A stretch of DNA of 64,000 nt. It comes from Microlunatus endophyticus (GTDB taxonomy: Bacteria; Actinomycetota; Actinomycetes; Propionibacteriales; Propionibacteriaceae). The first letter of the stretch is position 1. Every line of letters starts with the position of its first letter. A program made the translations under genes and the position numbers. Below the pieces are notes generated by a model. The model was given only the letters and a program-made list of their open reading frames with translations. It had not been told where the DNA came from and searched no databases. Location: positions 248,001 through 312,000 of the forward strand of contig NZ_BMMZ01000006.1 in NCBI RefSeq assembly GCF_014646195.1, written 5' to 3'. Shown here piece by piece: positions 15,658 through 25,301 of this stretch.

Positions 15658-16491
15658 ATGATCGACTCCGTCGTCCACCTGCTGCGCTGTCCGGTCTGCA
15701 GCCGCCGGCTCGCCGTCCACGAGCACGCCCTGCGATGCTCTGCCGGCCACAGCTTCGACATCGCCCGCCAGGGGTACGTCAACCTGCTGACCCGCACACC
15801 GAAGGGCGCCAACGCCGACACCGCCGACATGATCGCCGCCCGCGATCGCTTCCTGTCCGGCGGCCACTACCAGGCCCTGGCCGCGCGTCTGGCCGGGCTC
15901 GCGGCGACGGCGGCCCCCGACGATGCCGTGATCATCGAGGCCGGCGCCGGCACCGGCTACTACCTGGGCGAGGTGCTCACCGCGATCCCCGGCGCGCGCG
16001 GAATCGCGGCTGATCTGTCGCCGGTGGCCTGCCGCCGGGCAGCCCGGGTCAGCGACAGGATCGGGACGATCGTGGCCGACACCTGGGCGGGACTGCCGAT
16101 CAAGGACGCCGCAGCCGATTTGATCATGGTGGTCTTCGCCCCGCGGAATCCCGGCGAATTCGCCCGGCTGCTGAGCCCGGGCGGTCGGCTGCTGATCGCC
16201 ACTCCCAGCGATGATCATCTGGTCGAGATCCGTGATCGACTGGGCATGATCGACGTCCGACCGGGCAAGCCCGCACAGCTGCAGCAGTCGCTGCGCGACT
16301 GGTTCGCCCCGGACCAGCAGGAGGATCTCAAGACGACGCTCCGGTTGGGATCCGCAACGCTGGCCGACCTGGTCCTGATGGGTCCCACTGCCCACCACCG
16401 GAAGGACGATCTGGAGCAGCGGATCGCTGCCCTGCCCGCGCCGACGGCCGTCACCTTGTCCGTGACGTTGTCGGTCTTTCGCCGCCGGTGA
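15658..16491 (+). CDS. RlmA-type 23S rRNA (guanine-N1)-methyltransferase
   Basis: SAM-dependent methyltransferase acting on G745 or G748 of 23S rRNA helix 35. The N-terminal zinc ribbon LRCPVCSRRL / LRCSAGHSFD (C-x2-C, C-x3-H) followed by ARQGYVNLL and MIAARDRFLSGGHY closely matches RlmA. The Rossmann core carries IEAGAGTGYYLGEVL and VFAPRNPGEFARLLSPGG. In Gram-positive producers the RlmA(II)/TlrB branch confers tylosin resistance, but a housekeeping role is more likely here. 277 aa. The ATG at 15658 has GGCGGAAAG upstream. Confidence 0.88.
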   Translation: MIDSVVHLLRCPVCSRRLAVHEHALRCSAGHSFDIARQGYVNLLTRTPKGANADTADMIAARDRFLSGGHYQALAARLAGLAATAAPDDAVIIEAGAGTGYYLGEVLTAIPGARGIAADLSPVACRRAARVSDRIGTIVADTWAGLPIKDAAADLIMVVFAPRNPGEFARLLSPGGRLLIATPSDDHLVEIRDRLGMIDVRPGKPAQLQQSLRDWFAPDQQEDLKTTLRLGSATLADLVLMGPTAHHRKDDLEQRIAALPAPTAVTLSVTLSVFRRR

Positions 16492-16537
16492 GTCGATCGC
16501 CCGGGCCACGGCGGATGGGCCGGATCCGATCAGCGGA

Positions 16538-16579
16538 CACGAAGGCCCGGCAACTGCTGGCAGCGGCCGGGCCTTCGTG
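16538..16579. terminator. Strong bidirectional hairpin terminator
   Basis: A perfect 14-bp stem, CACGAAGGCCCGGC (16538-16551) with GCCGGGCCTTCGTG (16566-16579); the 14-nt loop itself contains CTGC/GCAG that can pair. It lies between the convergent rlmA-like and H1-like genes and can serve both strands. Confidence 0.8.
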
Positions 16580-16596
16580 ATCTTGAAGTGACGGAG

Positions 16597-17136
16597 TCAG
16601 CGCTTGCGGGCCGTCTTCTTGGCCGGCGCCTTCTTGGCGGCGGTCTTGGTCGCCGGCGCCTTCTTGGCAGCGGCCCTGGTGCTGGTCGTCTTCTTGGCGG
16701 CCGTCTTCTTGGCCGGAGCCTTCTTGGCAGCCGCCTTGGCGGTCTTGGTCGCCGGCGCCTTCTTCGCGGCCGTCTTGGCCGGAGCCTTCTTGGCAGCCGT
16801 CTTCTTGGCCGGAGCCTTCTTGGCGGCGGCCTTGGTGGCGGGCGTCTTCTTGGCAGCCGTCTTCTTGGCCGGAGCCTTCTTGGCGGCGGCCTTGGTGGCG
16901 GGCGCCTTCTTGGCAGCCGTCTTCTTCGCCGTGCCACGGGTCGCACCGCCGCGTCCGCGCAGGTCGACGCCCGCCTCCGCGAGCACGCCGTGCACGAAGC
17001 CGTACGACCGTCCCGAGTCGTCGGCGATGGCGCGGATGCTCTTGCCCGCGGTGTAGTCCTTCTTGTACTGGGTCGCCAGCTTGTCGCGATCGGCACCCGT
17101 GATCCGAGAACCCTTAGCTAGTGATGCCTTGGCCAC
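16597..17136 (-). CDS. HTH domain protein with histone-H1-like Lys/Ala-rich tail
   Basis: A 179-aa basic protein. Residues 1-68 form a small helix-turn-helix domain ([43 protein letters not shown]) that is conserved in actinobacteria as a stand-alone protein. Residues ~69-179 are built from [14 protein letters not shown] pentads, resembling eukaryotic histone H1 and the tails of mycobacterial HupB. It is probably a nucleoid-associated DNA-binding protein; the tail would bind DNA non-specifically and could be acetylated. Two 60-bp direct repeats lie in the tail coding region. The upstream region holds two palindromes at 21-bp spacing. A GGAGG-like site (CAGGAGGAAG) precedes the ATG. Confidence 0.82.
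   Translation of the reverse strand: MAKASLAKGSRITGADRDKLATQYKKDYTAGKSIRAIADDSGRSYGFVHGVLAEAGVDLRGRGGATRGTAKKTAAKKAPATKAAAKKAPAKKTAAKKTPATKAAAKKAPAKKTAAKKAPAKTAAKKAPATKTAKAAAKKAPAKKTAAKKTTSTRAAAKKAPATKTAAKKAPAKKTARKR
16801..16920 (-). repeat. 60-bp tandem duplication in the H1-like tail
   Basis: Positions 16801-16860 and 16861-16920 are identical except for one base (16845 t, 16905 c). The unit encodes 20 residues of the Lys/Ala tail, so duplication keeps the frame. The 59/60 identity indicates recent expansion. Confidence 0.95.
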
Positions 17137-17198
17137 TCTTCCTCCTGGATTCCAGTCACCAAGCGGGTGCTCGATGACATGTCAGTACCATGACTTGT

Positions 17199-17230
17199 GA
17201 TCAATGATCGCCATTTCAAGATCAATGATC
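17199..17230. promoter_or_regulatory. Paired 11-bp palindromes upstream of the H1-like gene
   Basis: GATCAATGATC occurs at 17199-17209 and again at 17220-17230, exactly 21 bp apart (two helical turns), about 63 bp upstream of the H1-like gene's ATG. Each copy is palindromic around the central base. The 256-nt gap (17137-17392) is otherwise without a recognisable gene and is AT-richer than its surroundings. A cooperative operator is the likely reading. Confidence 0.5.
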
Positions 17231-17392
17231 AATCATTTGTAGCACCCGGCGGGTCGTTTTGCGCAATTTCTTCGCCATGATCAGCGATCTTGTCCGGGAG
17301 TTCGACCCGTCAAGATCGACAGCGGCGCCGAAATGATCACGATCTGTAGTGATCGTTTCACCGACACGAGGCCGATGATCAGACCGGCATGA

Positions 17393-18991
17393 TCAGGCCA
17401 GCGTGATCAGTTCGGCGTAATCGGGAGTCCACAGATCTTCGGTGCCGTCGGGAAGCACGAGCACCCGATCCGGCTCCAGGGCCTCGACCGCACCCTCGTC
17501 GTGAGTGACCAGGACGATGGCACCGGCGTAGGACCTGATCGCCTCGAGAATCTCTTCCCTGGAAGCAGGATCCAGGTTGTTGGTCGGCTCGTCGAGCAGC
17601 AGCACGTTGGCGCTGGAGACGACCAGCGTGGCCAGCGCCAGCCGGGTCTTCTCACCGCCGGAGAGCACACCCGCCGGCTTGTCGACGTCGTCACCGCTGA
17701 ACAGGAACGATCCGAGCACCTTGCGGACATCGGTCTCGTTCAGATGCGGCGCCGCGGACTTCATGTTCTCCAACACGGTCCGATTGACGTCCAGGGTCTC
17801 GTGCTCCTGGGCGTAGTAGCCGAGCTTGAGGCCGTGCCCCGGATGCACCTGGCCGGCATCCGGCTCGGCCATGCCCGCCAGAATCCGCAACAGAGTGGTC
17901 TTGCCCGCGCCGTTCAGGCCCAAGATCACCACCCGGCTGCCGCGGTCGATCGCAAGATCGACTCCGGCGAACACCTCCAGAGACCCGTACGCCTTCGACA
18001 ACCCCGTCGCTGTCAACGGCGTGCGGCCACTGGGGGACGGATCCGGCAGCTTGATCTTGGCCACCCGATCGCTGACCCGCTCGGCCTCCAGGCCGTCCAG
18101 CATCCGCTGGGCCCGGCGGGCCATGTTCTTCGCCGCGACCGCCTTCGTCGCCTTGTGACCCATCTTCTCGGCCTGGGTGAAAAGCCGGTCCGCCTTGCGT
18201 TCGGCGTTCTTGCGCTCGCGGCGGCGGCGCTCCTCATCGGTCGCCCGCTGTTGCAGGTAGCGCTTCCAGTTCATCGCGTAGACATCAAGCGCCGAGCGGT
18301 TGGCATCCAGGTGGAAGACCTTGTTGACGGTCTCTTCCAACAGGTCGGTGTCGTGGCTGATCACCATCAGGCCGCCGGAGTAGTTCTGCAGGTAGGACCG
18401 CAACCAGATGATCGAATCGGCGTCCAGGTGGTTCGTCGGCTCGTCGAGCAGCATCGTATCGGCACCGGCGAAGAGGATCCTGGCCAGCTCGATCCGGCGC
18501 CGCTGACCACCGGACAGCGTTCGCAGTGGCTGCTCCAGCACCCGGTCGGGCAGGCCAAGGTTGGAGGAGATCCGCGCCGCCTCCGACTCCGCGGCATAGC
18601 CACCGGCGGCGTTCAGCTCGGCGTCGATGCGGGAGTAGCGCTCCATGGCCTGCTCACGCACGTCCTCGTCCTCGGATGCCATCTCCTGCTCCGTCCGGCG
18701 CAGGCGGGTCAGAACGGTGTCCAGCCCGCGGGCGGACAGAATCCGGTCCTTGGCGAGCACCTCCGGATCACCGGTCCGCGGATCCTGCGGCAGGTAGCCG
18801 ACACTGCCGGTGTGGGTGATGGTGCCGGAAGCAGGCTGTCCCTCCCCCGCCAGGATCCGGGTCAGCGTGGTCTTACCGGCGCCGTTGCGCCCGACCAGAC
18901 CGATCTTGTCCCCGGGCGCCACCTGGAACGACGCCTTGTCCAGCAGCAGCCGGGCACCGACCCGCACCTCGACATCCCGTACGACCAACAC
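17393..18991 (-). CDS. ABC-F family ATPase (ribosome-associated)
   Basis: A 532-aa ABC-F protein: two ABC domains without membrane segments. Domain 1 has GLVGRNGAGKTTLTRIL, signature LSGGQRRRIELARIL and LLDEPTNHLD; domain 2 has GLNGAGKTTLLRIL, LSGGEKTRLALATLV and LLDEPTNNLD. Between them is the charged linker (P-site tRNA interaction motif) ATDEERRRRERKNAERKADRL. Members act as translation factors or ribosome-protection resistance proteins; which applies here is unclear. The GTG at 18991 is used; the DUF59 gene lies downstream of the suf operon about 64 nt away, so it may be at the end of the same strand. Confidence 0.92.
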   Translation of the reverse strand: MLVVRDVEVRVGARLLLDKASFQVAPGDKIGLVGRNGAGKTTLTRILAGEGQPASGTITHTGSVGYLPQDPRTGDPEVLAKDRILSARGLDTVLTRLRRTEQEMASEDEDVREQAMERYSRIDAELNAAGGYAAESEAARISSNLGLPDRVLEQPLRTLSGGQRRRIELARILFAGADTMLLDEPTNHLDADSIIWLRSYLQNYSGGLMVISHDTDLLEETVNKVFHLDANRSALDVYAMNWKRYLQQRATDEERRRRERKNAERKADRLFTQAEKMGHKATKAVAAKNMARRAQRMLDGLEAERVSDRVAKIKLPDPSPSGRTPLTATGLSKAYGSLEVFAGVDLAIDRGSRVVILGLNGAGKTTLLRILAGMAEPDAGQVHPGHGLKLGYYAQEHETLDVNRTVLENMKSAAPHLNETDVRKVLGSFLFSGDDVDKPAGVLSGGEKTRLALATLVVSSANVLLLDEPTNNLDPASREEILEAIRSYAGAIVLVTHDEGAVEALEPDRVLVLPDGTEDLWTPDYAELITLA

Positions 18992-19054
18992 GCGCTAACG
19001 ATTCCCTACTTGGCCGTACGGCCCAAATTGATTACCTGCCGACGCAGCTGAGCG

Positions 19055-19444
19055 TCAGACGTTGAAGCCGAGGGCGCGGAGCTGTTCGCGGCCGTCCTCG
19101 GTGATCCGCTCCAGTCCCCACGGCGGCATCCAGACCCAGTTGATCGTCGCCTTCTCGACCAGCCCCTCCAGAGCCGAGGCGGTCTGGTCCTCCAGCACAT
19201 CGGTCAGCGGGCAGGCGGCCGTTGTCAGGGTCATGTCGATGGTGACGGAATTGTCGTCCTCGACCTGGACTCCGTAGATGAGCCCGAGATCGACGACATT
19301 GACGCCCAACTCGGGGTCGACGACGTCCTTCATCGCCTCCGTGACGTCCTCAACGCTCACCGCGCTACCGGCGACGGTGTCGGCCGGCAGGTCGTCCCGC
19401 ACCAGATCCGACGGCCTGGCCTGTTCGCTGGTCTGCTCGGTCAT
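19055..19444 (-). CDS. DUF59/MIP18 Fe-S assembly factor (SufT-like)
   Basis: A 129-aa MIP18-family protein thought to aid Fe-S cluster maturation of client enzymes. The core reads VTEAMKDVVDPELGVNVVDLGLIYGV, MTLTTAACPLTDVLEDQ (with the conserved TTxxCP cysteine) and WVWMPPWGLERITEDGREQL. About 30 polar residues precede the domain. The ATG at 19444 has AGAAGG upstream and overlaps the sufU stop by 4 nt. It is the last gene of the suf operon, the usual actinobacterial arrangement. Confidence 0.93.
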   Translation of the reverse strand: MTEQTSEQARPSDLVRDDLPADTVAGSAVSVEDVTEAMKDVVDPELGVNVVDLGLIYGVQVEDDNSVTIDMTLTTAACPLTDVLEDQTASALEGLVEKATINWVWMPPWGLERITEDGREQLRALGFNV

Positions 19445-19947
19445 GAGATCACCTTCTCGCTCTCGTTCGGCTGGCTTGCACCCTGGTCGGCCTGCGCCCT
19501 GATCACGGCGTCCTTGAGCGCCGACCAGCCCAGCAGGGCGCATTTGACCCGGGCCGGGAACTTGGCGACGCCGAGGAAGGCGATGCCGTCCTCGAGATCG
19601 TCCTCCAGTTCGTCGGCGTTCTGTCCCAGGGAATCGACGCTGCCCTGGCTCTGCATCATGGCGAGAAACTCGTCGTGCAGCCCGAGTGTCTCGTCGATCG
19701 ACTTGTCCCGGACCAGACCGGCCATCACCGATGTCGAGGCCTGCGAGATCGAGCAGCCCTGTCCGTCGTAGGACACGTCGTCGATCTTGCCGCCGGTCAG
19801 GTGGACGCGCAGCGTGACCTCGTCGCCGCAGCTGGGATTCACGTGGTGGACCTCGGCCTGGTACGGGTCGCGGAGTCCACTGAAATGCTTGGCACGGTAG
19901 TGGTCCAGGATGATCTCCTGGTACATCTCCTCAACGTCCATGCTCAC
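19441..19947 (-). CDS. sufU: SufU Fe-S/sulfur-transfer protein
   Basis: SufU is the zinc-dependent partner that accepts sulfur from SufS, in place of SufE. Three conserved cysteines are visible: PSCGDEV, GQGCSISQAS and KCALLGWSALKDA; the 168-aa length and the ~20-residue insertion between the second and third cysteine relative to IscU (GLHDEFLAMMQSQG) match SufU. The GTG at 19947 is preferred (GAGGA upstream); ATG 19941 is an alternative. It follows sufS by 31 nt. Confidence 0.94.
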   Translation of the reverse strand: MSMDVEEMYQEIILDHYRAKHFSGLRDPYQAEVHHVNPSCGDEVTLRVHLTGGKIDDVSYDGQGCSISQASTSVMAGLVRDKSIDETLGLHDEFLAMMQSQGSVDSLGQNADELEDDLEDGIAFLGVAKFPARVKCALLGWSALKDAVIRAQADQGASQPNESEKVIS

Positions 19948-19978
19948 TGCTTCGTCCTCATCAGATCTGTCGGGTCCA

Positions 19979-21340
19979 TCACTTGTCGAAGAAGGCTTTC
20001 GTGTACGCCAACGCGTCCACCAGCTGGTCTATTTCGGCTGTCGTCGTGTAGAGGTAGAACGACGCCCGGGTGCTGGACTGGATCCCGTACGCCTCGTGCA
20101 GCGGCCGCGCGCAATGGTGGCCGCCGCGGACGGCGACACCGCGCGAGTCCAGGAACTGGGCCACATCGTGCGGGTGGATCGGGCCGTACTTCCCATCGAG
20201 GGTGAAGGAGATAGCGCCACCGCGACCGACCGGGCGGCCGGTGGCGTCGAGCTCGGTCGGTCCGAGCACGGTCAGGCCGTCGACCGCTTGCAGCGCCTGC
20301 AGCGCGTAGCCGGTGATCACCTGCTCGTGATCGGCGATGGCGTCCATGCCGATCGTCTCCAGGTAGTCGGCGGCCGCCGCCAGGCCGACCGCCTGCGCGA
20401 TCGGCGGCGTACCGGCCTCGAACCGGTGCGGCGGTGCAGCGTAGGTGGAGCCGGTCATCCGGACGACCTCGATCATCTCGCCGCCACCCAGGAAGGGCGG
20501 CATCTCCGACAGCAGGTCGTAACGGCCCCAGAGCACGCCGATCCCGGTCGGTCCGACCATCTTGTGACCGGTGAAGGCCAGCAGGTCCGCACCCAGGTCA
20601 GCAACCCGGGTCGGCAGCTGCGGCACGCCCTGGGACCCGTCGACGATCATGGTCGCGCCGACCGCATGGGCCTGGTCGGCGATCTGCCGGACCGGGTTCA
20701 GGGTGCCGAGCACGTTGGACACCCAGACCAGCGAGACGATCTTGGTCCGCTCGTTGATCAGGTTGTCCGCGGCGGCCTTCTCCAGGTCCAGCCGACCGTC
20801 CGGCGTGACGTCGAACCAGCGCAGGGTGGCACCGGTCCGCTCGCAGGCCAGCTGCCACGGGACGATGTTGGAGTGGTGCTCCATCGTGGAGATCACGATC
20901 TCGTCGCCCGGCTTGAGTGTCGAACCCAGCGTGTAGGCGCAGAGGTTGAGGGCCTCGGAGGCGTTCTTGGTGAAGACCACTTCCTCGGAGCTGGCGGCGC
21001 CGATGAATCCGGCGATCCGCGACCGAGCACCCTCGTACGCCTCGGTGGCCTCCGCGCCCAGCATGTGCATCGCCCGGGCCACATTGGCGTTGTGGTTCAG
21101 GTAGTGATCATCGATCGTCTCGACCACGACCTGCGGTTTCTGGGAGCTGTTCGCCGAATCCAGGTAGGCCAGCGGATAGCTGCCGACCGTGCGGTCCAGG
21201 ATCGGGAAGTCGCCACGGATCGCCTCGACGTCGAACGGAATGGTTGCGCCGTCGGTGTCAGTGGGACGCGGGTCCGTGATCGGATACTCCGCGTCGCTGC
21301 CCGCGATCCGCTCGACGTCGTCCTTCAGCTCGGAGGTCAT
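19979..21340 (-). CDS. sufS: Cysteine desulfurase SufS
   Basis: PLP-dependent class V aminotransferase that removes sulfur from cysteine as a persulfide for the SufBCD scaffold. The 453-aa protein has the PLP lysine in [17 protein letters not shown], the [12 protein letters not shown] and [10 protein letters not shown] motifs, and the catalytic cysteine in [11 protein letters not shown]. An N-terminal extension of about 35 polar residues precedes the family start at [13 protein letters not shown]. It is located between sufC and sufU. Confidence 0.96.
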   Translation of the reverse strand: MTSELKDDVERIAGSDAEYPITDPRPTDTDGATIPFDVEAIRGDFPILDRTVGSYPLAYLDSANSSQKPQVVVETIDDHYLNHNANVARAMHMLGAEATEAYEGARSRIAGFIGAASSEEVVFTKNASEALNLCAYTLGSTLKPGDEIVISTMEHHSNIVPWQLACERTGATLRWFDVTPDGRLDLEKAAADNLINERTKIVSLVWVSNVLGTLNPVRQIADQAHAVGATMIVDGSQGVPQLPTRVADLGADLLAFTGHKMVGPTGIGVLWGRYDLLSEMPPFLGGGEMIEVVRMTGSTYAAPPHRFEAGTPPIAQAVGLAAAADYLETIGMDAIADHEQVITGYALQALQAVDGLTVLGPTELDATGRPVGRGGAISFTLDGKYGPIHPHDVAQFLDSRGVAVRGGHHCARPLHEAYGIQSSTRASFYLYTTTAEIDQLVDALAYTKAFFDK

Positions 21341-21381
21341 CGTCAGTCTCCTCGGCTCCGATTCTCAGATCAGCTCTGGTG

Positions 21382-22158
21382 TCAGTTCTGCGCTGCCTGC
21401 AGCTTCGCGGCCTGCACGTAGCTGTCGTAGCCCTCTGCCTCGAGCCGCTCGGCCAACTCCGGGCCGCCCTGGTCGGCGACCTTGCCGGCGACGAACACGT
21501 GCACGAAGTCGGGCTTGATGTAGCGCAGGATCCGCGTGTAGTGGGTGATCAGCAGTACGCCCCGGTCGCCCTGGGAGGTGTAGCGGTTGACGCCCTCGGA
21601 GACGATCCGCAGCGCATCGACGTCCAGGCCGGAGTCGGTCTCGTCCAGGACCGCGAACTTCGGGTTCAGCAGCTCCAGCTGGACGATCTCGTGGCGCTTC
21701 TTCTCGCCGCCGGAGAAGCCGTCGTTGACCGACCGGGAGGCGAAGTCGGGATCCATCCGGACCCGGTCCATGGCCTCCTTCACATCCTTGGCCCAGGTTC
21801 GCAGCTTCGGGGCTTCACCGTCGATCGCAGTCTTGGCCGAGCGCAGGAAGTTGGACACCGAGACACCGGGCACCTCGACCGGGTACTGCATGGCCAGGAA
21901 CAGCCCGGCGCGGGCCCGCTGGTCGGCGGTCAGCGCGACGATGTTCTCGCCGTCCAGCAGCACCTCGCCGCTGGTGATCGTGTACTTCGGGTGACCGGCG
22001 ATCGAGTACGCCAGGGTTGACTTTCCGGAACCGTTCGGGCCCATGATCGCGTGGATCTCGCCGGACTTGATGGTCAGATCGACGCCCTTGAGGATCTCCT
22101 TGGCGCCGTCCTCGGTGTTGACCGAGACGTGCAGGTCGCGGATCTCGAGAGTGGACAT
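21382..22158 (-). CDS. sufC: Fe-S assembly ATPase SufC
   Basis: ABC-type ATPase of the SufBC2D scaffold. 258 aa with Walker A MGPNGSGKST, the signature FSGGEKKRHEI and Walker B FAVLDETDSGLDVDAL; the DETDSGLD variant is diagnostic for SufC. It lies downstream of the Rieske gene with a 53-nt gap and upstream of sufS. Confidence 0.97.
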   Translation of the reverse strand: MSTLEIRDLHVSVNTEDGAKEILKGVDLTIKSGEIHAIMGPNGSGKSTLAYSIAGHPKYTITSGEVLLDGENIVALTADQRARAGLFLAMQYPVEVPGVSVSNFLRSAKTAIDGEAPKLRTWAKDVKEAMDRVRMDPDFASRSVNDGFSGGEKKRHEIVQLELLNPKFAVLDETDSGLDVDALRIVSEGVNRYTSQGDRGVLLITHYTRILRYIKPDFVHVFVAGKVADQGGPELAERLEAEGYDSYVQAAKLQAAQN

Positions 22159-22211
22159 ATTCGGTGTTTCTCCTGTGTGGTTTTCAGTCCGTGAAGATCA
22201 GTTCGTGAAGA

Positions 22212-22532
22212 TCAATTGAGCGGGTTCTCGATGTCGACGAGCACCTCGTCGTTCTCGATCTTGACTGGGTAGACGGCGACCGGTTCGGTGGCCGGAAGCC
22301 CGAGCGGCTCGCCGGTCTTGAGGTCGAAGCGGGATCCGTGCATATAGCACTCGATCTCGCCGTTGCCGACGTCGCCCTCGCTCAACGGGATGGCGCCGTG
22401 GCTGCACTCGTCGATCACCGCGTAGATCTGGCCGGCGGAGTTGACGATCGCGATGTCCTCGCCGTCGACCTCGACCGCGATTGCGGATTCCGGCGCGATG
22501 TCGGCGAGCGGGCAGACGCTGCGGAAAGCCAT
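22212..22532 (-). CDS. Rieske-type [2Fe-2S] ferredoxin (suf-associated)
   Basis: A 106-aa Rieske ferredoxin, similar to dioxygenase ferredoxin components. The cluster ligands are in CSHGAIPLSEG and ECYMHGSRFD (C-x-H ... C-x2-H), followed by PLGLPATEPVAVYPVKIE. A Rieske gene at this position between sufD and sufC is a conserved actinobacterial feature; it may supply electrons for cluster assembly. The ATG overlaps the sufD stop by one nucleotide (TGATG), indicating tight coupling. Confidence 0.93.
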   Translation of the reverse strand: MAFRSVCPLADIAPESAIAVEVDGEDIAIVNSAGQIYAVIDECSHGAIPLSEGDVGNGEIECYMHGSRFDLKTGEPLGLPATEPVAVYPVKIENDEVLVDIENPLN

Positions 22533-23779
22533 CAGGCGGGCTCCTCGCCGGTCTGGTCGACGGCCGCCGCGTAGGAGTCCGGAGTGCCGATGTTGATCGC
22601 CAGCTCCTTCTCCACCGCATCCATCAGGCCACGCTCGACAGCGGGAACGCCGATCTTGTGGATGATGTCGGCGAAGAAGCCGTGCACCACCAGGCGACGG
22701 GCCTCGGACTCGTCGATGCCGCGGCTCTGCAGATAGAACAACTGCTCGTCGTCGAAGCGTCCGGTGGTCGCCGCGTGGCCGGCCCCGACGATCTCGCCGG
22801 TCTCGATCTCCAGGTTCGGCACAGCGTCGGCCCGGCAGCCGTCGGTGAGGACCAGATTCCGGTTCGACTCGTAGGTCTGGATGCCCTCGGCGGCCTTGCG
22901 GATCAGCACGTCGCCGATCCAGACCGTGTGCGCCTTCTCCCCTTGCAGGGCGCCCTTGTAGTCGACGTTGGAGATCGACTTGGGCCGGTTGTGATCGACG
23001 AACAGCCGGTGCTCCAGATGCTGGCCGGCATCGGCGAAGTAGAGGCCGAGCAGATCGGCCTCGCCACCGACGGTGTCGTAGGCGAGCGAGACGTTCAACC
23101 GGACAAGATCACCGCCGAAGGAGACCGCAACGTGTCGCAGCTGCGCGTCCTTGCCGACCAAGGCGTGTTGGGTCGAGTGATGCACCGCGTCGTCGGCCCA
23201 GTCCTGGATGCTCACGACGGTCAGCTGCGCGCCGTCACCGAGGACGTACTCGATGTTGTCGGCGACGACCGCGGAGCCCTCGAAGCGCAGCACGACGGTG
23301 GAGACCGAGAACGGCTCGGCAATGATCACCGCATGGCCGGCCGAAGCGGCATCGACCGAAACCCCTGTGTGGGTGAGGATCGTCGCGCCCCCGACCACCG
23401 TGTCCCCCGGGATCGTGATCACGGTCGCGGTGGTGGCAGCCTCCCAGGCACGGGCGCTGATCCGATCGGTCGGTTCGTAGCCGCTGCTGCCGACCCGCTG
23501 ATCATCGGCCGGCACCTCCTCCAGCTTCACACCCTGGGCCAGGCTGGCGGAGAACTCGACACTCCCGGTACCGAACGGCGCGTCGGTGTGCAGGCCGCGC
23601 AAGCGCTTCAGCGGGGTGAAGCGCCAGATCTCCTCCAACCCGGTCGGCACCGGATGGTCGTCGACCCGGAAAGAGCCCTTCGGGTGCAGGTGGCTGGCCA
23701 CCTTGTCGCTGGTCTCGATGGCACCGCTGACATTGTCCCTTGTTCGATTGGGACTCTGGGCAGCATCAGTAACAGTCAC
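22532..23779 (-). CDS. sufD: Fe-S assembly scaffold protein SufD
   Basis: A 415-aa SufD subunit of the SufBC2D complex, with the right-handed beta-helix core and the C-terminal SufBD signature DLLGLYFADAGQHLEHRLFVDHN, KGALQGEKAHTVWIGDVLI, NLVLTDGCRADAVPNLEIE and GHAATTGRFDDEQLFYLQSRGI. It follows sufB by 49 nt. The conserved histidine near the C-terminal third (HHSTQH region) needed for iron acquisition is present in position but was not aligned. Confidence 0.96.
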   Translation of the reverse strand: MTVTDAAQSPNRTRDNVSGAIETSDKVASHLHPKGSFRVDDHPVPTGLEEIWRFTPLKRLRGLHTDAPFGTGSVEFSASLAQGVKLEEVPADDQRVGSSGYEPTDRISARAWEAATTATVITIPGDTVVGGATILTHTGVSVDAASAGHAVIIAEPFSVSTVVLRFEGSAVVADNIEYVLGDGAQLTVVSIQDWADDAVHHSTQHALVGKDAQLRHVAVSFGGDLVRLNVSLAYDTVGGEADLLGLYFADAGQHLEHRLFVDHNRPKSISNVDYKGALQGEKAHTVWIGDVLIRKAAEGIQTYESNRNLVLTDGCRADAVPNLEIETGEIVGAGHAATTGRFDDEQLFYLQSRGIDESEARRLVVHGFFADIIHKIGVPAVERGLMDAVEKELAINIGTPDSYAAAVDQTGEEPA

Positions 23780-23828
23780 GTACGTCGCTTTCTAGCTTGT
23801 GATCTTGATCGAACGGGTGCGAAGCCGG

Positions 23829-25298
23829 TCAGCCGACCGCGCCTTCCATCTGCAGCTCGATCAGCCGGTTGAGCTCGATGGCGTACTCCATCGGAAGCTC
23901 CTTGGCGATCGGCTCGACGAAGCCGCGAACGACCATGGCCATCGCCTCGTCCTCCTGCATACCGCGGCTCATCAGGTAGAAGAGTTGATCTTCGCTGACC
24001 TTCGACACGGTCGCCTCGTGCGCCATCGAGACATCGTCCTCGCGGACGTCGACGTAGGGGTAGGTGTCGGAGCGGCTGATCTGGTCGACCAGCAGCGCGT
24101 CGCACTTGACCACCGAGGCCGAACCGGCGGCACCCTCCTGAACCTCGACCAGACCGCGGTAGGAAGCCCGGCCGCCGCCGCGGGCGACCGACTTGGAGAT
24201 GATCGAGCTCGAGGTGTTCGGCGCGCAGTGCACCATCTTGGAACCGGCATCCTGGTGCTGCCCCTCGCCGGCGAAGGCGACCGACAGCGTCTCACCGCGG
24301 GCATGCTCGCCCATCAGGTAGACGGCCGGGTACTTCATGGTGACCTTGGAGCCGATGTTGCCGTCGATCCACTCCATGGTCGCGCCCTCTTCGCAGGTGG
24401 CGCGCTTGGTCACCAGGTTGTAGACGTTGTTCGACCAGTTCTGGATGGTGGTGTAGCGGCAGCGCGCGCCCTTCTTGACGACGATCTCCACGACCGCCGA
24501 GTGCAGCGAGTCGGAGGAGTAGATCGGCGCCGTACAGCCCTCGACGTAGTGCACATAGGCGTCCTCGTCGACGATGATCAGGGTGCGCTCGAACTGGCCC
24601 ATGTTCTCGGTGTTGATCCGGAAGTAGGCCTGCAGCGGGATCGAGACGTGCACGCCCTTCGGGACGTAGATGAAGGAGCCGCCGGACCAGACCGCGGTGT
24701 TCAGCGAGGCGAACTTGTTGTCGCCTGCCGGGATCACGGTCCCGAAGTACTCCTCGAAGAGCTCCGGGTGCTCCTTGAGCGCGGTGTCGGTGTCGAGGAA
24801 GATCACGCCCTGCTTCTCGAGCTCGTCGTTGATCTTGTGGTAGACGACCTCGGACTCGTACTGGGCGGCGACACCGGCGACCAGCCGTGCCTTCTCCGCC
24901 TCGGGGATCCCGAGCCGGTCGTAGGTGTTGCGGATGTCCTCCGGAAGCTCTTCCCAGCTCTCGGCCTGCTTCTCGGTCGACCGGACGAAGTACTTGATGT
25001 TGTCGAAGTCGATACCGGACAGATCGGCGCCCCACTGCGGCATCGGCTTGCGCTCGAAGAGCCTGAGCGCCTTCAGCCGCCGCTGGGTCATCCACTCCGG
25101 CTCGTTCTTGAGGGCGGAGATATTGCTGACGACATCGGGGTTCAGGCCACGCTGGGCCAGGGCACCCGCTTCGTCGGAGTCCGCCCAACCGAACCGGTAG
25201 CGTCCCAGGGCGTCCAGGTGCTGGTCCTGGGTCTCACCCGTACCGGCGATCTTGGTCGTCCCGGACTGCTGGGTCTGGGGATCTTGGACCTGGGTCAT
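23829..25298 (-). CDS. sufB: Fe-S assembly scaffold protein SufB
   Basis: A 489-aa SufB, the subunit on which the nascent cluster is built. Family segments seen are [60 protein letters not shown] (conserved Cys), [20 protein letters not shown] and [20 protein letters not shown]. No intein is present, unlike some mycobacterial SufB proteins. It begins 4 nt after the sufR stop, so it is co-transcribed with the regulator. Confidence 0.97.
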   Translation of the reverse strand: MTQVQDPQTQQSGTTKIAGTGETQDQHLDALGRYRFGWADSDEAGALAQRGLNPDVVSNISALKNEPEWMTQRRLKALRLFERKPMPQWGADLSGIDFDNIKYFVRSTEKQAESWEELPEDIRNTYDRLGIPEAEKARLVAGVAAQYESEVVYHKINDELEKQGVIFLDTDTALKEHPELFEEYFGTVIPAGDNKFASLNTAVWSGGSFIYVPKGVHVSIPLQAYFRINTENMGQFERTLIIVDEDAYVHYVEGCTAPIYSSDSLHSAVVEIVVKKGARCRYTTIQNWSNNVYNLVTKRATCEEGATMEWIDGNIGSKVTMKYPAVYLMGEHARGETLSVAFAGEGQHQDAGSKMVHCAPNTSSSIISKSVARGGGRASYRGLVEVQEGAAGSASVVKCDALLVDQISRSDTYPYVDVREDDVSMAHEATVSKVSEDQLFYLMSRGMQEDEAMAMVVRGFVEPIAKELPMEYAIELNRLIELQMEGAVG

Positions 25299-25301
25299 AT
25301 C

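Noticed and set aside
17137..17392. High density of GATC/TGATCA as a methylation or origin signal
   Set aside because: TGATCA is frequent all through the window (Asp/Ile codon contexts and intergenic DNA), so only the precisely spaced pair was kept.
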